This document shows, piece after piece, positions 41,101 to 54,800 of a stretch of 64,000 bases of DNA. Source of the DNA: Ricordea florida (taxonomy: Eukaryota > Cnidaria > Anthozoa > Corallimorpharia > Ricordeidae); assembly GCA_949710005.1 (NCBI GenBank), contig OX453280.1, positions 9,169,741 through 9,233,740 on the forward strand, given 5' to 3'. Position 1 is the first letter of the stretch, and each line of letters begins with the position of its first letter. A program made the position numbers and the translations under genes. The notes under the pieces are model-generated. The model had not been told where the DNA came from. It did no database searches and worked only from the letters and a program-made list of their open reading frames with translations.

Positions 41101-44100
41101 ATCCTGCTGTTGAGAGTACCAATCAATGAGTTTCTGCCGCTTTTCCTGGTATGAGGCATAATCTTTTTGATATTTTTCTATTGCCTTGTCGTGCCGTATT
41201 CGCTCCGCGTCTGTGTTATCACCTGAGAGATATTTTGCAAGATACGAGCCACCAACGAACGTTGTCGCATTCAATATAGCCCCACCAATCATCATTGCAA
41301 TTGTCGCCATTTATTAATCAATATGTAAAATCTTTAAGTCGTCTACAGTGGTTTTGGCAAAATCTTTTGTGTTTCCAGATAATCTTTCAAGTACATACTA
41401 GCGGACAAAACAGCGACCCATTTGCCATAGTTTGTAACACTTGATGAGGGATCGCCAATTAACGATTCTTTCAAGGCCTTTTTAGCTACGTATCCAACTC
41501 CAGCGGCTAATCCGATAATGACTGCTGAATCGGTAACCGTTTTCACAAGTTTGTTTTCAGTTGACATGATTTTTTACTTATCAGTAAGAAATCTTTAAAC
41601 TATTTTCCTCAGAGCATTCCTATTTTCGGAGTTGGTTGTGGGATAGGAATCTTTGAAGGTGTTGGTTCTTTAGTCGGAACGTGTGATAAATCGACTATTC
41701 TGTTTTTGTAATATCTCATATAAATATCAACTGCGGCGAACCCTATTCCAGCAAGAGATAACACAGTTGTAAAAGATAGCTCTGGAATCCAAGCCTTTGT
41801 TGTTTTTTCTGAGCTAGTCTCCGCTTCACGTTTTTCATTTTCCCTAGCTAAAGCTTCTTTTGCTTTTTTGTTATATTCTGCTAGTTTCTTACCAGCAGCG
41901 ACTTTTTTAGGGTCTTTCTCTTTAGCGGCTCTCTTCTTTTCAGGCATAGGATCCTTGATAATTTGTTCAACAACTTCATCAGACATGTTTCTTTATTTTC
42001 CATAGTAAAGAAATCTTTAAATCATTTCGTGCTCAGTAGTCTGCTCAGTTGTGCTCAGTAGTCTGCTCAGTAGTACTTGAAAGTTCTTGTATTTTGTTGA
42101 TTCTAATGTGCTTAGCAACCTGGAAGAGTCCGCTAGCAAGTGCTACAAATCTTCCACCTTTTAATACCAAGAGACCTACAAAGTTTGTCAGTTCACGCTT
42201 AACCAACTCATCGTTCTGTAAGTCTTTGCTAAGCGCTTCGGTGTCATCTACAGGAACCACGTAAGAAATGACATGAGACGCTGCTTGAAGAGCTGACTCT
42301 ACTAATCCACTACTAACTTGCTTGCCTAAGACTGCCTGGTAGCGATTATAATATTTTTCAACGTCTTTTGCTGTGAGTTTTTTGATATCACCTAGACTCA
42401 TCTCAACACCTAAATATTCCTTTGTAGTCCCAAGAGATGCGAGAATAGCTAGTGATTCTTGTTTGATTTCAACATCATCATCTTTAGGTGCAGCTACCTT
42501 CTGTTCTTCCATATAATAATCTTCAACACTTGTCATCTTTACTTTTGTAATAATACATCGATTCTTTTAAATCACTGCAGGAATCTCTAAATAACATTGG
42601 AATGGATAACGTAAACAGAAACAGAGTCTCGAATATTTTTCAGTTTCCAGCAGTTCTACAAACTTTTTACGAGTTTCGACGTCTAAACGCCCTCCATAAT
42701 CTTCAAACAGTTTTTTCGTACCGACTTGAGATGGGTTATAAAATGATATTACACAAGCGACGTTGTCACGAAAGGGTTTTGCTATGGCTGTTAATTGTTG
42801 CGTCAATACCCACACTGATAATCCATCATGCCTTCCAGAGAATGCTAGATCTATAAACTTGTTCGAGCGTTTCTTTAGATCATTCGATACAGCACAGTCG
42901 TCTAAAATTATTAGTGTATTTGTACCAGACAACAAAGTTTGACAATCTGTTAATAACTCGTTAATCTCATCGCTGTTACTAGCATCTGGTGATAATACCA
43001 AGAAACGTTTATTTCCTTGGGCGAATCCATGATAAGTCTTATTTTTAGCATAAGTCGGACATATGACAACAATGTATTCAAACACTTTGCGGAAGGGTCC
43101 TCGGAGCTGATCCGTGAGGTACTTTGTCTTTCCACAATTTGTCGGGCCAGTTATAATGCAATGAAAAGGAACTTTTTCTCGCAGTTCTTCCATACTTTTG
43201 TATTATAACAGTAGTTCTTTTTTAAGTTAATACATTATCGAACGTAAGTTTGAATTCATGACCTCCATCAACGCATCGGCTACCACGAACATGAAGCAGG
43301 TGATATTACCTGATCCTCCAACTTTCCGTTTCATTTCAAGTTTTACACCGTCTCGTGTATTGTTCAAGACCAGACCTCCTCCATGAATACTATTGTCAGG
43401 GTGAGTCCTCAAGTCAACCCACAGAGCAAACTTGTCGGCGTAAAAATCCTTTTGCTTTACGCCCTCTCTACCGAAACGTTTCTTTACCGACTCCCAGAGG
43501 TCTGACGGTACCATTCCCTTGGAGTAGAGACGGTTTGGCATACCGTCAACGTTAATGTTGATTGATGTGATATTTGGGTTGACAAACTTCTCAGAGTCTC
43601 GTGCTCCTCCGGTGTTGATCTCTGTGAACAAACATAATATCCCTGTCATTGACCTCCTAGGTAGATTAATATGCTCGTTTATGACACTGTCATAAGGTTT
43701 GGAAATTGTGAACGTTTTGTGTAGAATGACATTCTCGTAAAAGAATCCTTTACCAAACTGATAAGCTGACAACGCCTCACGAGCCAAGTATTCGCTTGAG
43801 ATGCAAGAATATTCCAACTCAAGGTTTGTGATTGAATACGTTGGAGTCTTGGCCGTGTCAGAATAAACAACAATATCGGAAACTGGGGCCAGTGTAATTT
43901 CAAAGGTCAGTGGATGAGGTAACGCCTTTGGATAGAAAGCCCCATGCTCGTTGAGAATAGGATGTTTGAGTGGGATACGGTACTTGGTGTTGTGTACTGC
44001 TGCAAGAGCTACTTCCTTAACATCTCCTGAGGTTACCTTATCACCCGCATTTGTCCTAAGCTTCCTCATGTTTTCAGAAGAAATACCTTGTTTTAATCCA

Positions 44101-47100
44101 TCCTCACGATCTTCAGCTGTTAAGTATAAGTCATGGTAGGTTTGAAAGAGATCGTATCTTTGAGTATCCTGTAGTGTTTCCCCACCAAAAAGAACCTTAA
44201 GTCTGGATACAAGGTTACTGCCTACGTTATTCACGAGGGTGTTGTTAGCATGACCGGCAACAGTCAAGTCAAATAGTAGAGATACACTTCCTGGGACAAT
44301 CACTACATTCTCAGCAAGTTTTGGAATATTTATATATAGGGTTTCTCCAGGACTAGCGGAGGAGGGATTGAGTGTGATTCGATTCAGTGACAATTCCGCT
44401 TTCAAGCCGAAGGGCTCTCGTGGAATCCTGTTTGGGTTAATTTTTTCTGAAATAGCTTGCGACATATTTAATTAAAGATATACGGTTTATTCTTTAAATG
44501 AGTTACGAAAGCATGTTATCAAAAACATACTATTCCACTGATGGATATTGGAAAGGGTATTCAGCCATTCCAAAATTAGCTGAAAAAGCAAAAGTTAGTG
44601 AAGCTGAGGCTAAACGGTGGCTTGAGAAACAGGCGCTGTGGCAAATCTATCTACCGGCTCCAAAGTATATCCCTAGACCGCATTGGAATGTGGAAAAGCC
44701 TAATCAGATTCACCAAGCAGATCTATTATTTTTACCACATGATAGAGTGGGAAGAAAGACATATCGATATGCCTTGGTTGTGATTGATATTGCCTCGAGA
44801 TACAAAGATGCAGAACCATTAACCTCAAAAGAATCAAATGAGATTTCAAAAGCTTTAACAAAAATATACTCCAGAAAGTTAAAATATCCTAATACTATAA
44901 TTGTTGATCCTGGAAGAGAATTTATGAAAAAACATAATGTAATGAAAAAACATAATGTAACCATACAACGGTCTGAAGCTGGAAACCATAGAGCTCAAGC
45001 ATTTGTTGAAAGAGCAAATAGAACTTTGGGTGAACGATTATTTAGTCATCAATATGCTCAAGAAATGATTAGTGATGATAGGTCTAGAGTATGGGTGAAA
45101 CGATTGCCAGATGTTTTGAAAACTCTGAATAGTCAACCTACACGCATTACTGGCATAGAGCCTGAGAAAGCTATTAGATTGAAAGAGGTTGATATTGATC
45201 CTCCAAATTATAAGCGAGTTGTTGGACATGATGAGGTGAGACTACCACTGGGGGTTAGAGTGCGGTATCTATTAGCTCCTGGCGAATTTGAGGGTGGTGA
45301 ACGTAGACGTGCTACGGATCCTATCTGGAGTATTCAGGTTTACAATCTTTCTAGGAGTGTGGTTTCACATAATCAGCCTGTGTTGTATTATCTAGAGGAC
45401 GGCCCTAGGAGGTCATTCGTTAGAGAAGAGCTTCAGGTTGTACCAGAAGACACCGAACTCCCACCCAATTCTGTGTTGGAACGATAATGTCCGTGGGCGT
45501 AATTATAAGTATGTATACCATCTTCACAAATATGTCGCTTGTCATCAAATGGTGATAAGGCTATCTTGTTAACCGTTTCAGTGTAAACATCATGCTTGTG
45601 GCTTCTGATTACATTCATCTGTCTCATCTGTGGTTCTTTATTGAATAGACAATCCTTGTAGTTATCGAAACTGATGGTTTTCTTGACGACTGCCTCCTTC
45701 ATTCCCGCACATTTCTTTTCTTCTGTACCTTCATCCATCCTGTAGGAGTAGAGCTTGGATCGTAGACCTACAAATTCTGAAATTTGTTTACCACCAGCCT
45801 CATCTTTGAACATGCCGATGATTTTCTTATTCACACCTGTCTCAATACCTGAGGGATGATCTTTGGGATAATTACTGGTATCAAACATGTCTTTTACGTC
45901 TGAGCTGATGTCTTTGTAGAAATCATCTGTTTCTATCTCATAGGCAAGACTGTCCGTATCTGTGAACAGAAACTTACCCCTTTCACCATATTTAGGTTTG
46001 ATGTAATTGTAGTGAAAATCATACATTAATGTTTTACTTAGGTCTAGAATGGACATGCCTAAGTAAACAGGCTTATCGAAGACCAACTTTGTTTTCTTCA
46101 TGTGGATGGCCGCTAGATTCTCGCAAAAGATGGTGCGGTGCTGATAGTTTGGCTTTGATATTAATTTTTTCGCATCTTTTTCATTCGTAACCAATCGAAT
46201 GTCCACCCTGTTTCTAATGTTTTCCATGGTTTTCCCAAAGACAGAGTTATTCATAAGCTTGAAGAAATCTTTCTCAAAGTCGTTGGCTGCTTTCGCCCTG
46301 AGGTTGGTATTCAAGATGATGTATGGATTTAGCCATGCAGACTCTTCGAATGTAATACCCCTATGAATCTTTGTGACTTTTAGTCCAAGACTTTCGTAAA
46401 TTTTCAGGGTTTCGTGGTGAACTACGTACTTTATTTTGTTGTTGAGGTTTGGGATCAATTTCTCAACCTTGTCAACCTCAAGTCTCTCTGGAGCTAGTGG
46501 ATAGTCGTTATGCAAGTCGTGAAGGCGCTGAGGATACTTCAAGTTAACCTCGATTATACATGGGAGATTTTTCCAACCCTTGAGTTCTTGGTTAGTCATC
46601 CATCTAAAACCGTGAGTAGGGAGTGGTTCAGTCATTGCCCAGCCGTATAAGTTGTTTGCGTCGAGATATGTGATATACTTTGTAGGTAAGTTAGAATCAA
46701 AGTTGATCATGTACGGGTTGTTGGCTTTACCATATCTAGTAGATATCATAGATATACCCCCTCGAATGCCTTTCTCAACCATAAGTAGCATGTCAGGATC
46801 AGTTAGCAGCTCCAACTCCACTTTCGTTAACTTTAACGCAGCATCCCAGGCCAGTCCAGGCGCTGTGTAATACCAGGCAGGGTCTAATCCGTAGTTTTTA
46901 CTGCAAACATCTCTGAAGTTTTCAAAGACGTCAGCTAACAGGATTACATCAGACTTAAGGTATAGGTTGTGGTAATCCCTCATTGTTTTCATATCAAAGC
47001 TTCCCCACACCTTTTGAGCGTGTTGGTAGTTGCCTTCTGTTATGTCTGTGTCATTGAGTTTTGAGTAGAACGCTTCTTTAGGTGGTAATTGTGTACTTGA

Positions 47101-50100
47101 TAGTTTATCGAAGCCGTCAAACCAGTCGTATGGGAAAACACCCTTTCTCAACAATAGCTCTAATTGTTCACCTTCATAGTAGCTTGTGAGGTTTTTGAAA
47201 GCCTCTTTTGGTAGATTATTAACTAAACTGTCAAGGCTGGTTGCCATAAATCTAAAGGAGTCGATGAATCTTATGTCTCGTTTCACATCAACCTGCTTAC
47301 CTTCTTTGTTCGTAAAACTGTCGACTACAATCTGTTTTGTGAAAGAAATATACTTTTCCTCATTATTAGGTATACAGTTTATTTTACCTTCTGATGTACC
47401 AAGGTTCTTGATAAATAGGTGTGAATCATATCCAGATAGGTTGTGAAAGATGACTGGGAAGAACTTTGGAATTTTGTATTGAAGGTTGCATTCGTTATGG
47501 GCTGCACCTCTGTACTTTCCTGTAAGGTGGCAGTGGTCCAATACCTTATCTTCTCCTAATTCACCCTCACAGATGTGGCAGTGAGTAGCATTTTTATAGT
47601 TGATTTTATCTTTTACTCATCTTTACCTTCTTAGGGAATTTGAACCAATTGTAAATTTTCTTAATATATACCTCCAAACTTTGTATAAACATCTGTGGGA
47701 TATCTTCGTCTGGCGATTCAGCAGTGCGTCGTACAAGCTTGGGTGGAAATATGTTGTCGTCAAAGCACTTGATAAGATAGCAGTAGCCTGATGCTTTGTG
47801 CTTCTGGTATTGCTTAGTAAAGCTTCTACTTTCATCTGGGGAGCAGGTGTCTATGTTCTCTGTAAAGCTTTCAAAGTCGGCATAGACAACAAATGGAACT
47901 CGCATTTTTCTGTTGAAATTCTTAAAGTAAGTATGAAGGGGATTTCCATCTTTGTCTACAGGCATATCAATCTTAACTTCTTCGTTTTTGCTGCAGTATT
48001 CTAGATGTTTTTCTAATGAAGTCCTTGACTGGAATGAGTTAAGACATCTATAGCAAAAGTGCATCGTAGATTTATGTTTGCTGACTTTTGCAGCTAACAA
48101 TCTACTCATATTCTTTATCCAGCAGTAGTGATTTGTTTCATCGTTTGATATGAGAAGTAAGTTGATCACATGACCTCCTCGTTTCTTACTTATTTTTAGA
48201 GGGTATACATCACCTTCATATCCGTAGACGTTAATTATATAAGGGTTCTGCTTTTCAAACTTATCAATCTGTTTTAGTGAAATGGGGAACTCTATTCCTG
48301 ACCAGTCAAAATGATTTGAGTTTTCTATCATTTGTTTAGTTAGTCTTTGAGCATCTTTATCTTTAGGAAACACAGCGGAGGTTACTGTCCACTTGAAACA
48401 CTCGTGATCGTTCTCGTTCTTAACATTGATGATTGCCTTCTTGGATGCTAATTTTGATGGTAGTGGAATATAGGAACTCCCAGAAAGCGGTTCAAAGGGA
48501 TCGATGTGGATATCAAAGTATTCCACTCGGTCGAATTGCCATCCAGAACCTTGATTTTGAAACTGCTCAATCAATTCAAGTTGGTGATTTGTCATTGTAT
48601 TGAATAAGTCAGAAAAATCGGTTGACTCTGTTATGATTTCTACGGTTGAATGAAAGTATCCTGAATTTTCATCAATCTCGCTAGTGGCTGGGTTCTCTTT
48701 TATGAATTTAGAGGTAAAGATAAACTTAACCTTGATAGGTTTCTTTTGCTGATTAATGAGATCCATAACTTTTGGTTTGATATTAGCGATGAACGTCTTG
48801 GGGTCATACCTTTTCTGTCCATCTATCCTGTAGGTTTTCAGGTAGCCCATTAATGCTGTTTGTTGTTCTTTTGGAGTGAAGTGGTCAAGTCTCTTGAATA
48901 TGCGATTTACTTTTCCCTTCAAACTGTCGACTCGTTTATCTACAGTCTTTTTGATTGATTCTGAACCATAAGATAGAATCCAATCTGCGAACTTGTTAAT
49001 CTCTTTCTTTATCGGCTTGGTAACTCTGCTCGCTAAATGTTTAAGTGATGAAACAAGAGAATTTCTTGTGGGTTGGGAAGGTTCGAGAATGGGAACATTA
49101 ATCTCAGGTATCAGTTCATCAAGGATATTAGTTCTAGGGGAGGGGGTGGGTCTTTGAATATTAGTTCTAGGTAAGGGGGTGGGTCTTTGAATATTAGTTC
49201 TAGGTAAGGGGGTGGGTCTTTGAATATTAGTTCTAGGTAAGGGGGTGGGTCTTTGAATATTAGTTCTAGGTAAGGGGGTGGGTCTTGGAATATTAGTTCT
49301 AGGTAAGGGGGTGGGTCTTGGAATATTAGTTCTAGGTAAGGGGGTGGGTCTTTGAATATTAGTTCTAGGTAAGGGGGTGGGTCTTTGAATATTAGTTCTA
49401 GGTAAGGGGGTGGGTCTTGGAATATTAGTTCTAGGTAAGGGGGTGGGTCTTGGAATATTAGTTCTAGGTAAGGGGGTGGGTCTTTGAATATTAGTTCTAG
49501 GTAAGGGGGTGGGTCTTTGAATATTAGTTCTAGGTAAGGGGGTGGGTCTTGGAATATTAGTTCTAGGTAAGGGGGTGGGTCTTTGAATATTAGTTCTAGG
49601 TAAGGGGGTGGGTCTTTGAATATTAGTTCTAGGTAAGGGGGTGGGTCTTTGAATATTAGTTCTAGGTAAGGGGGTGGGTCTTTGAATATTAGTTCCAGAG
49701 GCTGGGATATTACCCAACGCTTCGATGAGTTCGGCTTTACGCATTCAATAATATCTTGTAATACCCTGCTCTCGGGCAAGAACTTTCAATTGTTTGACTG
49801 TTTGGTTCTCCATTTTTTATTATAATATCTATTCCTTTAAACCATTTTTCAATTTTATGTTTTGGTGCGATTCAGCTAATATCTCTCGATCTCGGTAAAG
49901 GTTATCAGATAGCCTATGTAAAGCTGGTGTAATTAAGTACAAAACAGGTGGAAATGTCACAGGTAATGGATATCATCGAGTGGGCTAGAATAGAGGAGTT
50001 GGATTTGCAGGTAAGTTGACGGATGGCTTTGAAGTTGGTTAGAGATTCTACAAACACGGATGTGGAGAGGATATCGAGCGGGCTAGAATCGCAAAGTATC

Positions 50101-51033
50101 TGGAGGAGGAGGAGGAGGAGGAGGAGGAGGAGGAGGAGGTTTGCGCCAGAAACTCATTAACCATTTTTTAATTTTTGCGCCAGTCCCCGCTTATTACAAC
50201 TACTGGTTTTAATCAGTGATGTTCTTTCACTCTGTACCACCCCTCCCCCATTCTCGCCCTTAATTAAGAATATTGATTCACATTGATGTTACATAATTGC
50301 ATGTTAACGTCACCAACTTGTAATCGTCAGTCATTTTTCACCAGTTCGTTAGATCTTCCAATAGCCAATCATTTGTTATTGTTTATACTAACTTTCTCAC
50401 AAGTCATTTCTGCATAATATATTACGTCCAAAAATAGAGATTACCCCAATGGAAAATGCGCGCGTACGATTTTTATTCACGAGTTGAGTTTTCTGATACA
50501 ACTCAACAAGTGAATAAAAAGTCGTACAAAGCATTTTCCATGGTGTAATTTGTTTATTTTATAGATACTGAGATTTTTGAAAAGCCAAATTTTGTCAATC
50601 TTACGCGCGTGTTTAGGGAACCCATTCAACTGCAATGCATGCGTGTAAAACTAAAACATCAGTTTCTCTTTCAAAACAAATATTTAATGAAGTAAGTAAA
50701 AATAATCATACGTTTTCGAGTTCAATTTGGAATTAATTTGCACGAGTGAGCTTTTTGAAAAACTCACAAGTACAAATTAATTCCAAATTGAATGAGAAAA
50801 GCCGTATGATTACTTATTAATAATATGAACATGAAAAAATTCGCCTGGAAGAAGTACCGGGAGATCTCATTGCGGACGGACAGGAAGTAAGCATTTGACG
50901 CGGATTTGACACTTTATTTACTGATTGGCTGATGAAGATCAACTGATAACGCTACGAGCTCAAAGCGGTTCGTTTAAAAATAAAGAATATCATAATCCAG
51001 AAAATCGATGTGTAATTTGCACTGGTGTTGCAC

Positions 51034-51064
<31 letters not shown>

Positions 51065-51377
51065 GAGTAATTTTTTCATGTATATTATTACACAAGAAAT
51101 AAAACGTCAGTTTATTCCCTCACAACTTTTATAAACATTTTTCAGCTAGATTCAAATTTAATCGAAATCGCGATGCGATGTTGTTCACTAGTGAGTTTTC
51201 GTCGTTCGCGTTTGCGATTGGACGAACGACGTTTCTTCACTAGTGAGTTTTCATCGTTCGCGTTTCTTATTGGCTAATGCATTTTACGTATCATTTTACG
51301 TACGCTTTTTTTCGTGAGGAAATCTCTCTATAAATGATATAAATGTAAATACTCGCTGTAATTTTCAAGTCAAACAC

Positions 51378-51419
<42 letters not shown>

Positions 51420-51834
51420 ACTTCATTTTATTTTATACGTTTTGTGTAGTTGTTCGACAGTTTGTTCCGTTATTGCTGTAACTTAGTGATTTCTCGTAAG
51501 TGAATAAAAATCAATCATATTATAAAGCCATTAACGACTGGGCCACACTACCAAGTGCTTTAAAGAAACTGATGCCAAAAACTATTCTTAAATACAAACT
51601 GAAACAGTTTTTATTGAACCATTTTAACTAGTTATTAGTATTTTAATTTTTGTTTTAGTTAGCTTACCGCATATGCTCTTGTCCTTTTTGTTGTATTTTA
51701 AATTTTAATGTATTTTAAAGGTTTAATCACTTATTTTCTCAGGGTACCCTCCTGAAAACCACCTTATGATGATTGGAGTCTTCCTATTAAAATATTATGT
51801 ATTATTACTATTAGTATTAATAATAATAATAATA

Positions 51835-51867
<33 letters not shown>

Positions 51868-54800
51868 GTTATTATCATTGATCGAGGTAGAAGTAGTCAA
51901 CAATTGACTGGATTTTCTACTGTTTTCAGTCAGTTTTCATATACCTAGCGCTAGCCATACGGGGTGGATCAAAATGAACGCCGATCAAACCGGCTACTAT
52001 CGTATTAACTATGATAGGAGTAACTGGCAGCTTCTTACCAGTCAACTGAACGAAAATCACAAGGTAAAGAATTCCTGCGTAACTGATAGTGATAAGTGCT
52101 GCTTGGTATTACTGTAGTTATGAAGGACACGGATATACTAGGAAACGGCTGTGTGGAACGACCGTAAGAAAGCGACCTCACAATGACAGGTCTCGCGAAC
52201 GAGTATCCAATATTTAGGAACAACTCTACCGAAACGTCAAAAATAGAAGATTTTACATGGGCGTGCGGAGATACGAAATTTGTTTTCGAGTGTTGATAAA
52301 TATTTCTCGAGTGAGCATACGAACGAGTGAAATATTTTGAACACGAGAAAGTGTTCGTATCACCAAAAAAAAAAAATTTCCCTTTACTGTATAGAATCTA
52401 CTGGTATACCTAATACGTTGTGGTAGCAAATCGTAAAAACGCTACCCCGACAGTTATCTCACATTTATATCAGCACATGTGCAATATCATATTTACCAAT
52501 TTGCCACCACTAAATTTTAGCTGTTCTTACAGTTGAACCCATGTTCCAGCGGTGTTCGTTTCAGAGCCCGCGTTTCAGCCAGAAGAATTTCCTATTGAAG
52601 GACTGTGTGATTTCTTGATTCCTGACTGTTTTCTTCTCTTCCTTTTTCGAGGAATTGGAGGTTTGCCTGACCTAATTTTATCGTGTAAAGTATGGCAAGG
52701 CACTGTATAGCATATGGATGTGTTTACCGAAGTAACAAACCCAAATTTGCGAAACGATCGTGGCATTCTTTATCAAGAAACAATCATAAACTTCTTCGTG
52801 GTTATTCTAGGTGAAGGGAAAAAACCCCCCGGTTTCCAGGCATTGTTGCCTTTGCAGTGAACATTTTTTGGAGGAATTTCTTAAGCATCGTATGGGAGGG
52901 AGAGTGTATCTGGAACGTGGATCCGTTTCCACAAGGTTCAGTTTTACACAGAAGGCAAAGCCAAAGCGGAAAGCTCCTGCTGACCGCTCGTCACCGGTCT
53001 GCGCCGGCCGAGTCACAGATCAACAAATGAAGACCCAACCTGACTTTGTCGAAATCTCAATTTTTAGAGAAAATTTTTGAATGTCAGAAAACTTAAGTTT
53101 CCTTACGTCAATCGGAAAATAGGAGAATCGTAAAACAATTTTCGAGAACAATCGTATAATCGGAAGTGAAGAATGGATCGCGTAACTCCTATTACGCTAT
53201 TCTCCGATGTGGCACTTAATCGGAGTTATCGGAGAATCGTAAAACGATTTTAGGGAATCAAGACAATCGTAGAATCGGAAATGAATAATGGATCACAACT
53301 GCCATTATACTATTCTCCGATTTAGCACTTATCGCACCTTTCTGCGTTTGCTTGCATCGCTCGAAGCACTGCCGTTTTTTGCTGCCCCTACACGATAAGA
53401 AAGGCAAATTTTCAACTTAGGCCTTGTCAGATACGAGGGCAGCTTCCATTTAACAATTGCATCTTCTCTTCTTCTGAGAAAAATGTGAATTCTGGAAAAG
53501 AGCTCATCATATTTTTCGGATTTTGCGTGCTGAATTTCTTACTCTTCTCCATGTGTGATCGAATGCTGACCCGAAAGTCTCGCTTTCGCGCGCTCTGAAA
53601 CGAACACCGCTGAAATGTGGGCTCAACTGTAATAACAGCTGTTAAAGGGAATCTGACGATTCGATCGTTAGCCTTTCCTTAGAACGTTTGGCGTTCGCTC
53701 TGGCGAAGGTAGTAGAGCTCGAAATGTCTGGTCCACTTCAGTCTTACTGTGGTACATGTTACATAATCATCCCGTTAGATCAATTCAGTTTTTTTGTATT
53801 TTAATTAATCATCTTATAAAGTCTTGCGTCCATACTTAACTCCAAACTAACTAAGGTCATATCGTCTTTTATAGCGCAAATTCGATATAACGCGCATTTG
53901 ATTGGATGATCTCATAAGGCCATTGAAGTCAAATCCTATTTGCTTCAAATAGCACTGTGCTGCAGTGTGGGAACCAAGTTTAATACAAACGTCAAAGGGA
54001 GCCTGATATAATTTCAAAGTGTTAATGTAAAGAAATGCATACGCCTTCAAGCTAGCGCACATACTCAAACGCAAGCGTCAGTGTCTAATCAATTTCCCTT
54101 TGTGTTTGTAGAAACTGAGTGCCGCTGACCGCGCGGGATTGCTGGATGACGCCTTCAAGCTTGCACGGTGTGTACAACATTTTGTTGGGAAAATGTTACA
54201 ATTTTTTTCGTGTCATAATTGGTAACCTTGGTACGACAGTTCAAAAGATGTGACTGTGTCGTGATACGCTCTGACTGCATTGTAAAGTTCTAACTTTATC
54301 ATCGGTGGATCAAACCATGCCGTATGGCCATTCTTTGGAATACCTACTGAACAGTACTGTACTGTGCTATACTGTTTATTCTCCAAGGAAAATCAAGAGC
54401 CGTGATGTGTTCGGATCCGGGAACCCGGGATGTCGTAGGGCTCCTTTTTGCATCGGTTGTCTCTCCTCTAGATCATTTTGTAGGAAACGTTGTATGAAAC
54501 ACTTAGTGTTTCATTACTTTAGTACCAGACACCTCGGAATTCACAAACAGTATTCCGCAACGCGTCTTATGTTCAACTTTTTTTTCCTTGTTTTATATGA
54601 GGTGAAACATCATATGTTGTGTTTGATATAATATTATTACATCAAACACGAGATTTAGTGTTTTTATGATAAATAAACCATCGAGAAGAAAGCTGAAAAT
54701 GCGACGCGTTGCAGGACATTTTTGTTGAAATACGAGGTGTTTGGCAAATGTTTGATGTAGCTTCTCCAACGATATTGTTTGAAAGGAGTACTTAACGATG

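Larger units (their letters stand above)
32314..50204. mobile_element. Polinton/Maverick element 2 (17.9 kb, decaying)
   Basis: The ends are AGTAGTTG...CAACTACT with ~450-bp terminal inverted repeats, flanked by the 5-bp duplication GGTTT (32309-32313 and 50205-50209). Gene content and order match Polinton 1 except that the 211-aa penton-like and 207-aa genes are missing. The TIR sequence is unrelated beyond AGTAG. Integrase, capsid, ATPase and small genes are open; three genes are broken. About 3.1 kb (36877-40020) is a later insertion. It lies in an M1 aminopeptidase intron. Confidence 0.93.
50210..51929 (+). other. M1 gene intron, right of Polinton 2
   Basis: It contains two foldback elements (50440-50549 and 50705-50812), a duplicated TTCACTAGTGAGTTTTCRTCGT phrase near 51184-51260, a (CT)n tract (51381-51417) and an ATT tract (51815-51870). 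The intron ends with GTTTTCAG at 51929. Confidence 0.6.
52064..54111 (+). other. M1 gene intron with THAP-bearing TA transposon
   Basis: It contains a foldback repeat (52271-52360) and a 1.1-kb TIR element (52530-53629). The rest is non-coding. Confidence 0.6.

Noticed and set aside
49111-49779. 222-codon ORF of PPPYLELIFKD repeats
   Set aside because: Shifted-frame reading of the 33-bp minisatellite that encodes TNIQRPTPLPR in the polymerase frame; a shadow.
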